A stretch of DNA of 64,000 bases from Legionella sp. 515359 (GTDB lineage Bacteria > Pseudomonadota > Gammaproteobacteria > Legionellales > Legionellaceae). Every line of letters starts with the position of its first letter. The first letter of the stretch is position 1. The notes below the pieces were generated by a model that saw nothing but the letters and a program-made list of their open reading frames with translations, ran no database searches and was not told the origin of the DNA. A program made the position numbers and the translations under genes. Below are positions 37,781-47,471 of the stretch, one piece after another. The DNA lies in contig JAPCYN010000004.1 of the NCBI GenBank assembly GCA_025941565.1, positions 62,001-126,000 on the forward strand. Direction: 5' to 3'.

Positions 37781-40099
37781 CTAAATTCTGGCCTGCTCAA
37801 GCTTGTCCACAACCGGATAATTTTGATTACGTAAATTAAAATAACAACGGGTTATAGCATATAGAAGAGGGAGTACGCCCACAACGATAAAAACTAAATC
37901 ACCAGGGGTTCGCAGCCATTCAATCAATCGTGCTGTATGCTGACCTGTATAAACCAAACTTCGAGCATGCCAATAGCCATTATTCAAAACATCCAGTAAT
38001 TGCAATATACCACCGGGGAACATACTGAAAATCACCATCATCAATAGACCAATATTTAAACCCCAAAACGAAATCTTGACGTATTTTTCAAGGCCCATCC
38101 ATTGAGAGTCTGTTGAAACATGGCGCATTGAAAAAACCATCAAAGTTATCGCTAACATACCAAAAACACCCATCATTGCAGCATGGCCGTGATTAGGTGT
38201 GAGCATGGTTCCAATTTCAAAATAACTGACAATGGGTAAATTAATAAGAAAACCAAACACCCCTGCACCCACAAAATTCCATGCACCAACTGCCATAATG
38301 AAATAAAAGGTCCATTTGTGTGGAACCAGGATATGCTCTCCAGAAGGCAGTTGATGCGCTTCAGTGACGCGGATAAAATCCCATGCGTCAAGCGTAAGTA
38401 ACGTTAATGGAATAACTTCCATAGCTGAAAAAATGGCACTTAATGCCATATTAGCTTCGGAATGACCATTGAAGTACCAGTGATGTCCAGTTCCAATAAG
38501 ACCTCCACCGAAATAAAGGATGGCATCAAGATAAATTACTCGAACAGCCGTGGGTCGAGAAACCACACCTAAACCTAATAATATAACCGCAACCAATACT
38601 GTTACGAAAAACTCAAAGAATCCTTCTACCCATAAATGGATAATCCAGAATCTCCAGGTATCTACAATGGAAAAATGGGTGGTGTTGTCAAAAAACATAG
38701 CTGGCAGATAAAAGACAGGAATAGCTAGGGCCGCTAACAAGAAAAGGCGCGAGATTTCGCCAAGTTCAGGGTTATTAATGATAGGGATAATGTAGCGCAC
38801 CAATAAGAAAAACCAGAAGATCAAAGCAACCGCAAGCGCAATCTGCCAGACACGACCAAGCTCAAGGTATTCCCAACCTTGCTGTCCAAACCAAAACCAA
38901 TATTTTGAAAGGTATTGAAAAGTACCCAGCCATTCGCCAAGCAGACTACCAATAACAACAATAACCATGGCTGTAAAAAGGAGATGAATAAGAAAAGGCG
39001 GAATTTGAGTTTTGCGCTCACCAAGTTCACTGGATAATATTAAAGCACCGGCAACATAAGATGTTGCAATCCAGAAAATTGCGAGTTGCAAATGCCAGGT
39101 ACGAGCTATATTGCTTGAAATAATACTTGATAAATCGAAGCCAAAAAAGTTACCTGGTTCAGCCCGATAATGAGCAGTAAGGCCTCCAACCAATGTTTGT
39201 GCCAAAAATAAAAAAGCTACAATGACAAAAAATTTTATCGTTGCACGTTGTCCAGTTGTTGGCTGACCTATTTTAAATCTGGAAATAGGAGCGCCATTAA
39301 TGCGTTTCCAACCTAGATAATCAAATTTACCAAAAGCAAGGAGTATCAGTGCTGTTCCACCTAATAAGGCTATCAGACTGGCTGCACTCCAAAAAACAGC
39401 AGCACCAGAAGGAAGGTTACCCGCTTGTGGATCATAAGGAAAGTTATTAGTGAATGTGGTTGTGGCTCCAGGTCTATTTGTAACTGAAGCCCAGGCTGTC
39501 CATGCAAAAAATGCTGTTAAATTATTTAGTTCTTCACCATAGGCTATAAAATTTTTAGGTAAACCACCATTTCCAGCGGGGGTAGAGAAATAATTAGCCC
39601 ACCAATTAATCTGTTGATAATAGGATGCTTTTTCTCCGTCTGTATATATTAAAGTGTTGGTTGTTGGATCATATCGGTTTTTTTTCAGTAAAACTCGCGT
39701 TAAAGTACTAACCACTTCTTTATCTTCTTCAGTGAGATCATTAAAAAACTTCTTGTATCGCTCCATAGCAATAGAATCAGCAGTTTGCATCGTCAGATTA
39801 TGTAAGTATTGAGCTGAGAAGTCAGGACCAAGATAGGCACCATGCCCCCAAATACTGCCATTATCCATTAGCCCATATTTAAGAAATACGGATTGGCCGG
39901 CCATAATGTTTTCTTTACCAAAAAGCAATTTGCCCTGTGAGTCTACTACTTGATTTGGAATTGGAGGTGCTTCATGGTAAACCTTAACTGTTAGCATAAT
40001 AAGAACAGAGAAACCAAATATCATAATAATTAGCACCGATCGCCGCCACCAAGGTGATAGTTGATTCGATATATCCACTGACGTATGCTCGCTGTGCAT
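37781..40099 (-). CDS. norB: Quinol-dependent nitric oxide reductase (qNOR)
   Basis: It reduces two NO to N2O in the inner membrane with electrons from quinol. 772 residues: an N-terminal cytochrome-c-like periplasmic domain without haem c motifs (GQSVFLKYGLMDNGSIWGHGAYLG), then 12-14 helices of the haem-copper oxidase fold. His ligands are visible in SNIARTWHLQLAIFW, IIHLWVEGFFEFF, GHHWYFNG and NHGHAAMMGVFG. Length and segments fit qNOR. It stands alone, between the intron remnant and transposon B. It likely gives resistance to NO from hosts such as amoebae or macrophages. Confidence 0.95.
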   Translation of the reverse strand: MHSEHTSVDISNQLSPWWRRSVLIIMIFGFSVLIMLTVKVYHEAPPIPNQVVDSQGKLLFGKENIMAGQSVFLKYGLMDNGSIWGHGAYLGPDFSAQYLHNLTMQTADSIAMERYKKFFNDLTEEDKEVVSTLTRVLLKKNRYDPTTNTLIYTDGEKASYYQQINWWANYFSTPAGNGGLPKNFIAYGEELNNLTAFFAWTAWASVTNRPGATTTFTNNFPYDPQAGNLPSGAAVFWSAASLIALLGGTALILLAFGKFDYLGWKRINGAPISRFKIGQPTTGQRATIKFFVIVAFLFLAQTLVGGLTAHYRAEPGNFFGFDLSSIISSNIARTWHLQLAIFWIATSYVAGALILSSELGERKTQIPPFLIHLLFTAMVIVVIGSLLGEWLGTFQYLSKYWFWFGQQGWEYLELGRVWQIALAVALIFWFFLLVRYIIPIINNPELGEISRLFLLAALAIPVFYLPAMFFDNTTHFSIVDTWRFWIIHLWVEGFFEFFVTVLVAVILLGLGVVSRPTAVRVIYLDAILYFGGGLIGTGHHWYFNGHSEANMALSAIFSAMEVIPLTLLTLDAWDFIRVTEAHQLPSGEHILVPHKWTFYFIMAVGAWNFVGAGVFGFLINLPIVSYFEIGTMLTPNHGHAAMMGVFGMLAITLMVFSMRHVSTDSQWMGLEKYVKISFWGLNIGLLMMVIFSMFPGGILQLLDVLNNGYWHARSLVYTGQHTARLIEWLRTPGDLVFIVVGVLPLLYAITRCYFNLRNQNYPVVDKLEQARI

Positions 40100-40240
40100 T
40101 TAAATTCCTTTTGTTTCTATCATAAGTGGGAGTAACTCAAGACAAATTAACTTAAATTTTCTTTACTTACAACTAGTTGATGAAGGCAGGAATTGAATCA
40201 TGGGTACACTTCGTGACGAGACCATCCAAAACCCGGGGAT
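40100..40240. other. Leader region of the nitric oxide reductase gene
   Basis: Short non-coding stretch. A promoter for the minus-strand qNOR gene is expected. No clear boxes were picked and no hairpin is notable. Confidence 0.3.
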
Positions 40241-40515
40241 CTAAGCAGCTATAGGTAACACCATTTCATTTTCTTTTTCCATTTTTGGATACCAACGACA
40301 AAACGATTGCCTTAGCTCCTGATTTAGCGTCTTAGCACGGAGCTACAGAAGTAAATGCGCTCTTTTTTGCGTCCATCGCATTATAGTTGTTTTTTAACCA
40401 TACGCTTAGCGACCAATTCATTAACAGTTGACTCCACAAAAGCAGTAGAGATGATATCGCCATAATCATACCGATCACTATAATTGGGAATCAACGCACC
40501 ATTGTTTCTAATGTA
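40241..40515 (-). pseudogene. Transposase C-terminal remnant, ISKra4-like
   Basis: Decayed minus-strand coding sequence. Reading from transposon B outward, it gives YIRNNGALIPNYSDRYDYGD, then ISTAFVESTVNELVAKRMVKK, split by one frameshift, then MRWTQKRAHLLL with an internal TAG, and SFCRWYPKMEKENEMV before a stop. ISTAFVES and VNEVVSKRMVKKQ are hallmarks of one transposase family, which I believe is ISKra4. It is cut sharply at the left end of transposon B (40516). The rest is not found on the other side. Confidence 0.5.
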
Positions 40516-40553
40516 CGGGCTTGGGGAGCAATGGAACAGCCAAGTCACTTAAG
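40516..40553 (+). repeat. Left inverted repeat of transposon B (38 bp)
   Basis: Starts CGGGCTTGGGGAGC and ends GTCACTTAAG. It overlaps the tnpA stop. It differs from the repeat of A mainly in the inner AGTC segment. Confidence 0.9.
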
Positions 40554-43500
40554 ACTTGTCAACCGTTCTTAATGGCCTTAACTCACCACGCTTTACTTCG
40601 TCTGGCATTGCAAACGAATAACGCCCAAGCATATTAATATGCCCAAATCCATACGCTGAAAGCCTGGCAACATCCTCATCGTGTACAGGAAAGTCTTCTT
40701 GTCGTAATTGATTAATGGCTGCATCCATATAAATCGTGTTCCATAGCGTGATGATATTTAAAACCAATCCAAGTGCACCAAGCTGATCTTCTTGCCCTTC
40801 ACGATAGCGCTGATGAAGTTCCCCTCGCTTACCGTGAAAAACAGCGCGTCCTAAGCTATGTCTGCCTTCACCTAAATTTAATTGCATCAAAGTGCTACGA
40901 CGAAAAGACTCATCATGAAGATAATTGAGCATATGAATGGTTTTTTCGATTCGTCCAATTTCAGCAATTGCTTTGGCTAAGCGAGTTGGTTTGTCACCAA
41001 CTTGAAGAGTGCGCATTATACCCGTTGAAGGAACTCTCCCAAGCTTTAGAGAAGCTAATAAGCGTAAAATATCATCCCATTCTGGAGGGATGAGTTCCAT
41101 ATTTATACGATTTTTTGCAAGCACATTAAGTTTTCCATAATCTGCCAGAGGATCAATTCGCCAGAATCGTGCACCACCTATATCAGCTAACCTGGGACTG
41201 AAACGAGGTCCCAATAAACGGAATAATCCAAATACAATATCACTGTAAGCACCAGCATCTGTCATGATGCGCATTGGCTGTAATTCAGTCTGTTGTTCAA
41301 GGACAACACCTAATAAAATTAAACTGTCACGTAAAGTACCTGGCACTGTCACAGCATTTAAGCCGGTTCGCTGGTTAGATATTAGATTGTACCAGGTGAC
41401 ACCACGACCTCCCTTAAAATATTTTGGATTTGGAGCTGCATGTACCGTTCTTACAGGTACAACAAAGCGCATTCCATCGGCAGATGCAACATCTCCACCA
41501 CCCCATTTTTTGGCTAATGGAATTTGATTTTGAGCAGAAACTAAAATGGAATTAACTGCCATTATCGTTTCACTCCGAATATAATTTTGGTCGACCCACA
41601 CTAGCCTGTCTCTTTTTAAAGCTGGGGTATCATCACGAACAAATGGTTCTCGTCCAGTATTGCAGGCTTCAGCAAGTAATTCAGCACATAAACTGACTAA
41701 CAGATCATCAGCGCGCGCACTCCCCTCATTAATGTGAGTAAACCCATCCGTAAATCCAGTGCGTAGGGCTATTTCAAGTACCATTTCGGGTAAATCAACG
41801 CGTGGTAATTTTGCTTTTACAGCAACCCTCAATGCTTTTAATGAGGGAGGCTCATCAAGTGCATCCAACTGAGTTAAAATAAGCTCTTCATTACCCTTAA
41901 TTGATTCAAATCGAACAGCAGGATTATTATCAATATTTGCAGCAACCAACCGATACCCTTGATCGAGTTCATCCGCAAGGTTTGTAAGAATTGGAGTTGG
42001 CTCAGTTGTTAAATTTAATGAGCGGCAGATCATAGGGCGCACTGCTTCCCATTCTGATCCGGAATAAAGATTAGCTCGTGGATCTGCATAGCGCCAACTT
42101 GGGCTAATGAACACATCTCGACGTTTCAGTGCCGATTGCAATTTATCAAGGACGCAGAATGTATACGCCATACGGTCAATCGTAGTTTTTTTGCTATCCC
42201 GAGAAGTTAAGGATGTTATTAATGCAAGCTCATTATCATTCGCATTTTTTTGAACTTCTTCCATGTTTAAAATGGAATTTTTTAATTGCTCAATGTGAGG
42301 TTGTTTTATCTTTGGTACGATGATTTCTGTAATTTTTTTATTTATGAGATCAGCGTAATAAAGCCTATGGTTATGTAAAATTACCCCATCTTGGTTATTT
42401 AAAAGTTTTTTCATGGCACGATAAGTGGGGCGTGGCTTATCTTGCGACCAATTGATAATGCTGCATTCATTTGTAATAACAACATTACGCTTCCATGATT
42501 TCCCAACAATCTGCATTGGTGGTTCATCCGTTTGTTTTCCCTTTAACCATTCAAGACTGGCAAGAAGAGGCTTCCCCGCTTGATTACTATCAAAATTTAT
42601 CACTCGAAGAAGTGAGGGTAAAAATTTTTGAACCGTTTTTTCCTTTTGTTCAAGTTCATGATAAAACACATTGTTTGGTGGCCTGATTAAAGCACTGGCA
42701 TTTTCTACTGCATAGATAAGTGTTTCATGACCTACTGCCGCATAAATAGTATTCCGAATTTCATGATCAAATAATTCAGTGTCAAGTAATAACTTACAGG
42801 CATCAACTAATGTGGCCGCAGCTTTATCGAGATCCTTCAGAGTACGTAATCGCGTCTTTTTATTTTCTTGCTTGGCTTTTGAAAATAAATCTCGCAACAC
42901 CATACTAAGCACATCTAACGAGTCATCTTGAGAATTCGACTCAAAATGATTGGCAAACGCAACCAGCGTTGCCATTTTCCGATCAAAAGGCAACCGATTG
43001 ATTGCTGTAATTTTTGCTGTATTAGCAAAGCGTGCAAGTGTTGCTATTCTACAGGTAGGTATTCGATATAATGGTAAGTTAACACTAATGGCGCGTGCAG
43101 ACTCAACACGTTTTAGTGCCTTCACAAGAGCCTTGCTACTGATACCAACAGGCCCCTTACGCAATTTATCAAGCAATGATTGATACTCGTCATCCTCTAC
43201 TACCAAAAGTTCGCTCAGTTTTTCCTGTTGTGATTCAGTTAAATTTTTAATCAACATTCGCCATAAGCGAGCTTCCATTCTGGAGCGAATTTCTGCAACA
43301 AAACGCTCCAGAACTGTAATGCCAGGTAGTAATATTTTGTTTGTAGATAACCAACTTACTGCGTGATCAAAAAGCACACCAGGTCTGTCAGTGCCAGTCC
43401 AGCATAGTGCGCATAATATACGACCGAGACGAAAACGATTACCTTTTTCGGCGAACTCAACATAGCTATAACGTGATCGAATTTCTATAGTATGGCGCCA

Positions 43501-43807
43501 ACGTTGCCTGCTCTCCATGTACTTTAATACGCAGCTTGCGGGATCATCCATTTTAATTTGAGAAGCAACTCTCTCAATTACAACACGAGGGATTGTGCCA
43601 AGATCAGAAATAAAAGTTCCAATAAATCGAACCGTTGCAAGCTGTAATGCGTAGCCTAATCGGCTAAAATCACCACGTTTACTTGCAACCCATTCTTTAT
43701 CCTGATCATCTAGAAAAAAAAAGACTGGATACAATATCCAAGGGTAAGTCAGTAGGATATTTAGCATAATTATCCCGTTGAGCTGGTGATAAAAAACTTA
43801 CGGGCAT
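40549..43807 (-). pseudogene. tnpA: Tn3-family transposase of transposon B, frameshifted near the start
   Basis: The catalytic frame (40549-43767) matches the intact transposase of A almost end to end, with RIMTDAGAYSDIVFGLFRLL and HINMLGRYSFAMP. The true N-terminus (MPVSFLSPAQ) starts at ATG 43807, in another frame. A run of nine T on the coding strand (43714-43722) shifts the frame where the intact copy reads SLFFLDDQ. With one T fewer the frame would be whole. It may be a real defect, a site of slippage that still gives some product, or a sequencing slip. Confidence 0.85.
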
Positions 43808-43960
43808 ATTTTTCCAATTAATTAGTGATGTTGCAAAACTTGAAAGATTTGCAACTTTTAATGAAGGCTTATATTGCCTACCTCAAATTTGTTGCAAAAA
43901 TTAGATGCAAAAGTCTATTCTTTTGCGGTATGATTTGCAAACAAATTTAAGGGACTTACA
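43808..43960. promoter_or_regulatory. Putative res site and divergent promoters of transposon B
   Basis: Region between divergent tnpA and tnpR. It shares AGATGCAAAAGTCTATT and TATGATTTGCAAA with transposon A. TTGCAAAACTT and GATTTGCAACTTT form inverted TTGCAA units. This fits resolvase subsites. Confidence 0.6.
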
Positions 43961-44515
43961 ATGAAAATTGGCTATGCGCGTGTTTCTACCACCGATCAAA
44001 ATTTAGAGTTGCAGTTGGCAGCCTTAAAAGAAGCTGGTTGTGGTCGTATTTACCAAGAAAAAATTTCTGGGGCAAAAAGAGAACGTCCTGAGCTACAACG
44101 GTTGCTTGATCAGCTTCGCCCTGATGATGTAGTCGTTGTTTGGAAGTTGGATAGACTGGCTCGGTCAACACAACATTTATTAGAGCTAGTGGAATTAATT
44201 AAAGTAGCAGATGCATCATTTTGTTCACTTTCAGAGCCATGGGCAGACACTACATCCCATGCAGGTAAAATGATTATGACGGTATTTGCAGGTATTGCTG
44301 AGTTTGAACGTGATTTAATCCGTGAGCGGACAGGCGCTGGTCGCGTTGCTGCTAAGCAGCGGGGGGTTCGTTTTGGTCGCCCTGAGAAAATGAACGAAGA
44401 GCAAAAACTTTTGGCCAAGCGTCTTTTGCAAGAAGATAAATCAGTCAGTGAAGTTGCGAAAACCTTTAATGTACATAAAGCTACAATTTATCGTTTAGAG
44501 GCTACAAATCAATGA
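43961..44515 (+). CDS. tnpR: Serine resolvase of transposon B
   Basis: 184 residues, nearly the same as the resolvase of transposon A. The catalytic Ser is in GYARVSTTDQ, followed by VWKLDRLARS, FERDLIRERT and a C-terminal helix-turn-helix (SVSEVAKTFNVHKATIYRL). AAGGGA precedes the start. A 47-base stretch of this gene (43988-44034) is repeated exactly at 52493-52539. Confidence 0.95.
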   Translation: MKIGYARVSTTDQNLELQLAALKEAGCGRIYQEKISGAKRERPELQRLLDQLRPDDVVVVWKLDRLARSTQHLLELVELIKVADASFCSLSEPWADTTSHAGKMIMTVFAGIAEFERDLIRERTGAGRVAAKQRGVRFGRPEKMNEEQKLLAKRLLQEDKSVSEVAKTFNVHKATIYRLEATNQ

Positions 44516-44530
44516 GTCAGGAATAATTAC

Positions 44531-45673
44531 ATGAAAATAGATAGATACCACGGACTCGATACACTACGATCAGCGGCAATAATTTTAGTATTCATGTTTC
44601 ATTATTATGGTGCTAGCCATAATCCTGTACTTGGATTCATGCTGGCACGTATCGGATGGGTTGGTGTTGATCTGTTTTTTGTGTTAAGTGGATATTTGAT
44701 TGGCAATCAGATATTTTCGACTTTTATCAGACAAGATCAATTTTCATTAAAGACCTTTTATTTTAGGCGCTGCCTCAGGACGTTGCCGAATTATTTTTTT
44801 ATTCTCGGACTATATTTTTTAATTCCCGACTTTAGAGAACAGCCACTGATAACACCTTTGTGGAAATTTCTTACATTCACACAAAATTTTGACTTAAATT
44901 TTAGTGCCTTCTCCCATGCATGGTCACTGTGCATAGAAGAGCAATTTTATTTCATTTTACCACTTTTTGTATTACTTCTTACGCATAAAAGCAAGTTGTG
45001 GACAGGCTGGTTTCTTATATGCGTTATATTATTTGCCGGTATTATGTTACGAAGTTCTCTTTGGTTCACTTATATTCAGCATGTAGGAGAAAATAAAGTT
45101 CCAATCTACATGGCAAAAATATATTACCCTTCATTTTGCAGATTAGATGGGCTAGTGCTTGGTGTTTCAATTGCACTGTTAAGAAACTTCCATAAAAGAA
45201 CTTGGAATAGCGTTACTCAAAAGGGTAATTGGTTTATGTTAATCGGACTAATTGGCTGTTATTTTACATGTTATCCATTACCTAACCTTTTTGGATTCGC
45301 ACCCACTGCTTTTGGCTATCTTTTGCGTTCTGTTAGCTTTGCTGCATTAACAGTAGCGGCTTTAAGCTCCAAAACATTGTTGTATAGAATTAAAATACCA
45401 GGTGCATTAACTCTATCTACCTGGTCATATGCTATTTATCTAACGCATAAACAAATTATCCATATCACTCAATCAATGCTATCTGATTCTACTATTGCAA
45501 AATCCAACATTCTTATATTGCTGTTGGTAATCTTATTCAGTCTTATTGGTGGTTGGTTATTATACACTTGTGTGGAGATTCCATTTCTAAAACTGAGGGA
45601 TAAATTTGGGAAGTCAAAGCCTGCTGATCTGATATTCACAGGCGGTATTAATAATGTGGTGACGGAAACGTAG
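44531..45673 (+). CDS. Acyltransferase 3 family membrane protein
   Basis: 380 residues with about ten membrane helices. The N-terminal motif YHGLDTLRSAAIILVFMFHY carries the conserved Arg and His of the family, and SHAWSLCIEEQFYFILPL the conserved Trp, Glu and Phe. Members transfer acetyl or other acyl groups to cell-surface sugars (OafA-type), which could alter O-antigen or another glycan. It starts 15 bases after tnpR and is likely cargo of transposon B, perhaps read from the tnpR promoter. Confidence 0.88.
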   Translation: MKIDRYHGLDTLRSAAIILVFMFHYYGASHNPVLGFMLARIGWVGVDLFFVLSGYLIGNQIFSTFIRQDQFSLKTFYFRRCLRTLPNYFFILGLYFLIPDFREQPLITPLWKFLTFTQNFDLNFSAFSHAWSLCIEEQFYFILPLFVLLLTHKSKLWTGWFLICVILFAGIMLRSSLWFTYIQHVGENKVPIYMAKIYYPSFCRLDGLVLGVSIALLRNFHKRTWNSVTQKGNWFMLIGLIGCYFTCYPLPNLFGFAPTAFGYLLRSVSFAALTVAALSSKTLLYRIKIPGALTLSTWSYAIYLTHKQIIHITQSMLSDSTIAKSNILILLLVILFSLIGGWLLYTCVEIPFLKLRDKFGKSKPADLIFTGGINNVVTET

Positions 45674-45707
45674 GGTAAATAGAGCATACTGAGATAGCTT
45701 AAGAATC

Positions 45708-45745
45708 CTTAAGTGACTTGGCTTTTCTATTGTTCCTCTAACCGC
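45708..45745 (-). repeat. Degenerate internal end of transposon B
   Basis: Begins CTTAAGTGACTTGGC as the true end does, then diverges (CTATTGTTCCTCTAACCGC). It lies in right-end orientation inside the element, so it may be the former end of a smaller element that held only tnpA, tnpR and the acyltransferase. Confidence 0.65.
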
Positions 45746-45835
45746 TGCATCATGCAGGTAATTGTCGCTCAAGTGGCGCGATAATTACCATAAAACTATA
45801 ACATTGACCAATACAGCCGTTATGGAGGCCATCTC

Positions 45836-46696
45836 ATGGATACACAAATAATACAAGAATTACAAAATCAATTTGATGCATTAAGTCATAAAATACCTGA
45901 TGAAGATGTTGAGTTTTGGTTTGCCAGGGAGCTTCAAGAACCATTGGGATATACTCGATGGGAAAATTTCATGACGGCTATTAGTAGAGCCATTGAGTCA
46001 TGCAAAACAACGGGCTATGACGAGAACAACCATTTTCGTGGCGTCACGAAAATGGTCAAGATCGGTAGTGGATCAGAACGCCCCATTCAAGACATTATGC
46101 TCACACGCTATGCCTGCTACTTGATTGCTCAAAACGGTGATCCACGTAAACAACCCATCGCCTTTGCTCAAAGTTACTTCGCAGTTCAGACTCGCAAACA
46201 AGAATTAATTGAAGACCGATTAAGATTGCAGGCCAGACTAGATGCACGTGAAAAACTTCGTGAATCTGAAAAAACACTCTCACAAAACATCTACGAGCGA
46301 GGAGTAGATGATTCAGGGTTTGGACGTATTCGCTCTAAAGGCGATGCAGCTCTGTTTGGTGGACATAGCACTCAAGAAATGAAAAATAAATATGGCATTA
46401 CACAAGTTCGACCGTTAGCTGATTTTCTACCAACATTGACTATTGCCGCTAAAAACCTTGCTACTGAGATGACCAATCATAATGTACTACAGGAAAATCT
46501 ACAGGGAGAAACCGAAATTACCAGAGAACATATTCAAAACAATCAGAGTGTTAGAAGTATGCTTGGCCAACGTAATATTCAGCCAGAAAATTTACTACCT
46601 GAAGAAGATATCAAGAAACTTGAACGCAGAGTAAAATCCGATGAAAAGAAACTAGAAAAAAAATCCGGCAAGTTACCTCAATTAAAGCAAGAGTAA
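45836..46696 (+). CDS. dinD: DinD-like DNA-damage-inducible protein
   Basis: 286 residues. The N-terminal BRO/KilA-like domain (VEFWFARELQEPLGYTRWEN, then F) and the conserved MLTRYACYLIAQNGDPRKQP, later IYERGVDDSGFGRIRSKGD and FGGHSTQEMKNKYGI, match E. coli DinD. DinD counters RecA-driven strand exchange, and the E. coli gene is under LexA. The long C-terminal part is charged and helical. No clear LexA box was picked upstream. It is cargo near the right end of transposon B. Confidence 0.85.
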   Translation: MDTQIIQELQNQFDALSHKIPDEDVEFWFARELQEPLGYTRWENFMTAISRAIESCKTTGYDENNHFRGVTKMVKIGSGSERPIQDIMLTRYACYLIAQNGDPRKQPIAFAQSYFAVQTRKQELIEDRLRLQARLDAREKLRESEKTLSQNIYERGVDDSGFGRIRSKGDAALFGGHSTQEMKNKYGITQVRPLADFLPTLTIAAKNLATEMTNHNVLQENLQGETEITREHIQNNQSVRSMLGQRNIQPENLLPEEDIKKLERRVKSDEKKLEKKSGKLPQLKQE

Positions 46697-46747
46697 TTAC
46701 ACCCCACTTTTTACCGTTTACAAGATCCACCACAAGGATAATTTATT

Positions 46748-47302
46748 ATGCTCGCCAAGTGCTCAGTATTTATTGCTACAAGTTTAGATGGGTTTATTTC
46801 CAGAGATGATGGTTCCATTGATTGGCTAATGAAGGCCAATACCCTCGTGCCACCCGGAGAGGATGGTGGCTACAAGTTATTTATATCAACGGTTGATGGA
46901 CTGATAATGGGGAGAAATTCTTATGAAAAAGTATTGTCATTTGATGAGTGGCCATATGGAAATCTTCCCGTGGTTGTCTTGAGTAGCCAGACAATCACAA
47001 TTCCAGAGCAGCTGCGACCTTGTGTATCTAGCTCAGCAGAGACACCAACTGCTTTAGTTCAGCGTTTATCGAAACAAGGAACTAAACATCTTTATATTGA
47101 TGGTGGAATCACCATCCAGAGATTTTTAACCAATAACCTTATCAATGAAATGACCATTACATTAGTGCCGGTGCTTTTGGGAAGTGGTCGATCATTGTTT
47201 GGAGCCTTGCAACAAGATATTGAACTACAACATTTAGCCACGCGGACAATTGATGGAGGTTTTGTGCAAATTAAATATCGTATTGGTACGTTGAAAGAAT
47301 AG
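46748..47302 (+). CDS. RibD C-terminal/DHFR-like reductase
   Basis: 184 residues of the dihydrofolate-reductase-like fold found in RibD C-terminal domains and YyaP/YwjB proteins. Conserved segments are FIATSLDGFISRDDGSIDWL, GLIMGRNSYEKVL, PVVVLSS, and the NADPH-site segment HLYIDGGITIQRFL. It is not folA by length or motif, and its substrate is unknown. It follows dinD by 51 bases and ends ten bases before the right repeat of transposon B. Confidence 0.87.
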   Translation: MLAKCSVFIATSLDGFISRDDGSIDWLMKANTLVPPGEDGGYKLFISTVDGLIMGRNSYEKVLSFDEWPYGNLPVVVLSSQTITIPEQLRPCVSSSAETPTALVQRLSKQGTKHLYIDGGITIQRFLTNNLINEMTITLVPVLLGSGRSLFGALQQDIELQHLATRTIDGGFVQIKYRIGTLKE

Positions 47303-47312
47303 GAGAAATAAG

Positions 47313-47350
47313 CTTAAGTGACTTGGCTGTTCCATTGCTCCCCGAACCTC
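47313..47350 (-). repeat. Right end candidate of transposon B
   Basis: The inner 31 bases are identical to the complement of the left repeat. The outer 7 (GAACCTC) match at only three places. No five-base target repeat is shared with the left side. Confidence 0.75.
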
Positions 47351-47471
47351 AAAAATAGCTATTTTTTTGGGGTATACAAATCATATTGGTCTTAATACTT
47401 ACGTAAAAAAAAGAGGGTTACGAAAACCAACAAATTTAATTAGCACCACTACCGCATAACTCACATGCTGA

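Larger units (their letters stand above)
40516..47350. mobile_element. Transposon B, Tn3-family, related to A and inverted
   Basis: The left end (40516-40553) is a 38-bp repeat like those of transposon A. It carries tnpA (minus, frameshifted), tnpR (plus), an acyltransferase, a DinD-like gene and a RibD/DHFR-like reductase. Two right-end candidates exist: 45708-45745 (degenerate) and 47313-47350 (inner 31 bases identical, outer 7 diverged). No target duplication is seen with either. The element is in the reverse orientation relative to A. Confidence 0.75.

Noticed and set aside
43723-43767. N-terminus predicted from the in-frame start of the transposase of B
   Set aside because: The 15 residues there do not match the intact copy; the matching N-terminus is in another frame.
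46748-47302. Trimethoprim-resistant dihydrofolate reductase
   Set aside because: The motifs are those of RibD C-terminal-like proteins and not of FolA or plasmid Dfr enzymes.
40511-47355. Five-base target duplication for transposon B
   Set aside because: ATGTA on the left matches neither AAAAA after 47350 nor TGCAT after 45745.
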